Shown: piece by piece, positions 6,486 to 7,300 of the stretch
How positions within the stretch are numbered: the stretch's first letter is position 1
How the letters are laid out: each line of letters opens with the position of its first letter
NCBI GenBank assembly: GCA_902463835.1
Contig: CABQGZ010000170.1
Location: forward strand, 1-7,300
Direction: 5' to 3'
DNA length: 7,300 nucleotides
Source of the DNA: an uncultured Lachnospiraceae bacterium
Lineage (GTDB): Bacteria; Bacillota; Clostridia; Lachnospirales; Lachnospiraceae
Translations under genes and position numbers: made by a program
The notes under the pieces: model-generated
Told to the model about the DNA's origin: nothing
Databases searched by the model: none
What the model saw: only the letters and a program-made list of their open reading frames with translations

Positions 6486-7217
6486 TTAAAATCCTCTTCC
6501 AATGCTGACACTTAAGAAATAGATCTCTGTAACCCCCGCTTTCCGCAGTGCCCCGGACGCGCCATCCATGGTGCTCCCTGTGGTGTAGATATCGTCAACC
6601 AGCAATACACGTCTCCAGGGCGTTTCCGATGCTCCAAAGGCCTCCTTAAGATTGCTTCTGCGTTCCTTATCATCCAATTCCTTCTGGGGCTTCGTGTTGT
6701 GATGACGCATCAATGCACGGGCGTCCACCGGAAGTTCCAGAATTCTTCCCAGTTCTCTTGCGATCAGCTCCGCCTGATTATAGCCCCGCTGTCTTCTGCG
6801 CTTCCTGTGAAGCGGGATCGGCACAAGAACCTCTATCTTCCGCCTTCGGATCCAACTGCCATAGCGTCTCGCCAGCTCCTGAGCGTAAGATAAGGCGTAC
6901 TCCCGCCGGTTCCCATACTTCAGCCGGTAGATGGATTCCTTGACACAGCCCTTATAGACCCAGAGAGCCTTCCCCTGGTCAAAAAGGTGATTGTGGCGGG
7001 TACAGTCCTGACAGAATTCACGGCGCTCATCTGTCAGCGGCTTTCCGCATTTTTTGCATGATGGTTCCGACGCGTACTCCACTCTGTCCTGGCATGTGCT
7101 GCAGATGGGATATTCCCGGCTCATCAGCGGTGTATATACGATCCGGTCACAGATGGGACACCGCTTCGGATACAGCAGGTGCAGCAGTCCCGTGACCATC
7201 CTGGGAAGCTCCTTCAT
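6486..7217 (-). CDS. ComF-family phosphoribosyltransferase-like protein
   Basis: ComF proteins are required for DNA uptake in naturally competent bacteria, but they are also widespread in species with no known competence. The 243-residue product has two Cys4 zinc-ribbon-like pairs at the N-terminus (C20, C23, C39, C42 and C54, C57, C69, C72). The type I phosphoribosyltransferase fold follows, with VPIPLHRKRRRQRGYNQAE in the middle and the PRPP-binding loop VLLVDDIYTTGSTM at 204-217. The frame is open upstream to a TTG at 7280, but ATG 7217 is chosen. It has a GGGAG site about 7 nt upstream, and the extra residues before it do not look like the family N-terminus, which normally starts shortly before the first CPxC. 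The gene is complete. It is separated from the next gene by 73 bp that hold a promoter, so it may end an upstream transcript. No other competence gene is in view. Confidence 0.92.
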   Translation of the reverse strand: MKELPRMVTGLLHLLYPKRCPICDRIVYTPLMSREYPICSTCQDRVEYASEPSCKKCGKPLTDERREFCQDCTRHNHLFDQGKALWVYKGCVKESIYRLKYGNRREYALSYAQELARRYGSWIRRRKIEVLVPIPLHRKRRRQRGYNQAELIARELGRILELPVDARALMRHHNTKPQKELDDKERRSNLKEAFGASETPWRRVLLVDDIYTTGSTMDGASGALRKAGVTEIYFLSVSIGRGF

Positions 7218-7300
7218 CACTTCTCTCCCTTTCTCTTCTATAGGAAAAGCCGGCTCTGCCCCAGGATCCCCCCCTGACAATCACCAGCTTAGCCCATATT

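Noticed and set aside
7218..7280. N-terminal extension of the ComF protein from a TTG at 7280
   Set aside because: The weak start codon, lack of a ribosome site and unlike-family sequence make ATG 7217 the better choice.
7218..7300. C-terminus of an upstream gene at the right edge
   Set aside because: Two minus-strand frames hit a stop within the last 25 bases (TAA after Asn-Met-Gly, and TGA just before 7280), but too few codons are visible to identify a gene.
1..7300. CRISPR array, tRNA, rRNA, transposase or integration site
   Set aside because: No regularly spaced repeats, cloverleaf-like sequence, transposase-like product or terminal inverted repeats were found on either strand.

Overview
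The window looks like chromosomal core sequence from a Gram-positive Clostridia (low-GC Firmicutes), most likely a Lachnospiraceae-type gut anaerobe. This rests on AGGAGG-type ribosome binding sites, an HPr carrying both His-15 and Ser-46, the cdaA-cdaR pair, the long-form LeuA typical of this group, and moderate base composition. The family-level placement is inference. No mobile element, CRISPR array, tRNA or rRNA was seen.

All eight supported genes lie on the minus strand, so in transcription order the window reads from right to left. First is a ComF-family phosphoribosyltransferase (7217 to 6486). A 73-bp gap follows, holding the only convincing sigma-A-type promoter in the window (extended -10, 17-bp spacer) together with two small dyads. 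Then comes a tightly packed series: a 140-aa two-helix membrane protein (6412 to 5990), a 332-aa polytopic membrane protein of unknown function (5947 to 4949), the diadenylate cyclase CdaA (4878 to 3970), its YbbR-domain partner CdaR (4004 to 2658, overlapping cdaA by 35 bp), an HPr-family phosphocarrier (2618 to 2355), 2-isopropylmalate synthase LeuA (2302 to 647), and the N-terminal 208 residues of UDP-galactopyranose mutase Glf (624 to the window edge). Gaps in this series are 42, 70, -35, 39, 52 and 22 bp. No strong intrinsic terminator interrupts it, so one transcript from the 6456-6484 promoter could cover everything from the 140-aa protein to glf.

Functionally, the centre is c-di-AMP synthesis (CdaA) and its membrane-anchored extracytoplasmic regulator (CdaR), a pair usually tied to cell-wall and osmotic homeostasis and usually followed by glmM. 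Here the downstream slot is taken by an HPr protein and then by leucine biosynthesis and a galactofuranose-sugar enzyme, while the upstream slot holds two uncharacterised membrane proteins. The best candidates for something undescribed are these two membrane proteins as possible partners of CdaA/CdaR, and the linkage of cdaAR to an HPr. The rest of the window is ordinary housekeeping sequence, and no dramatic new system is visible.
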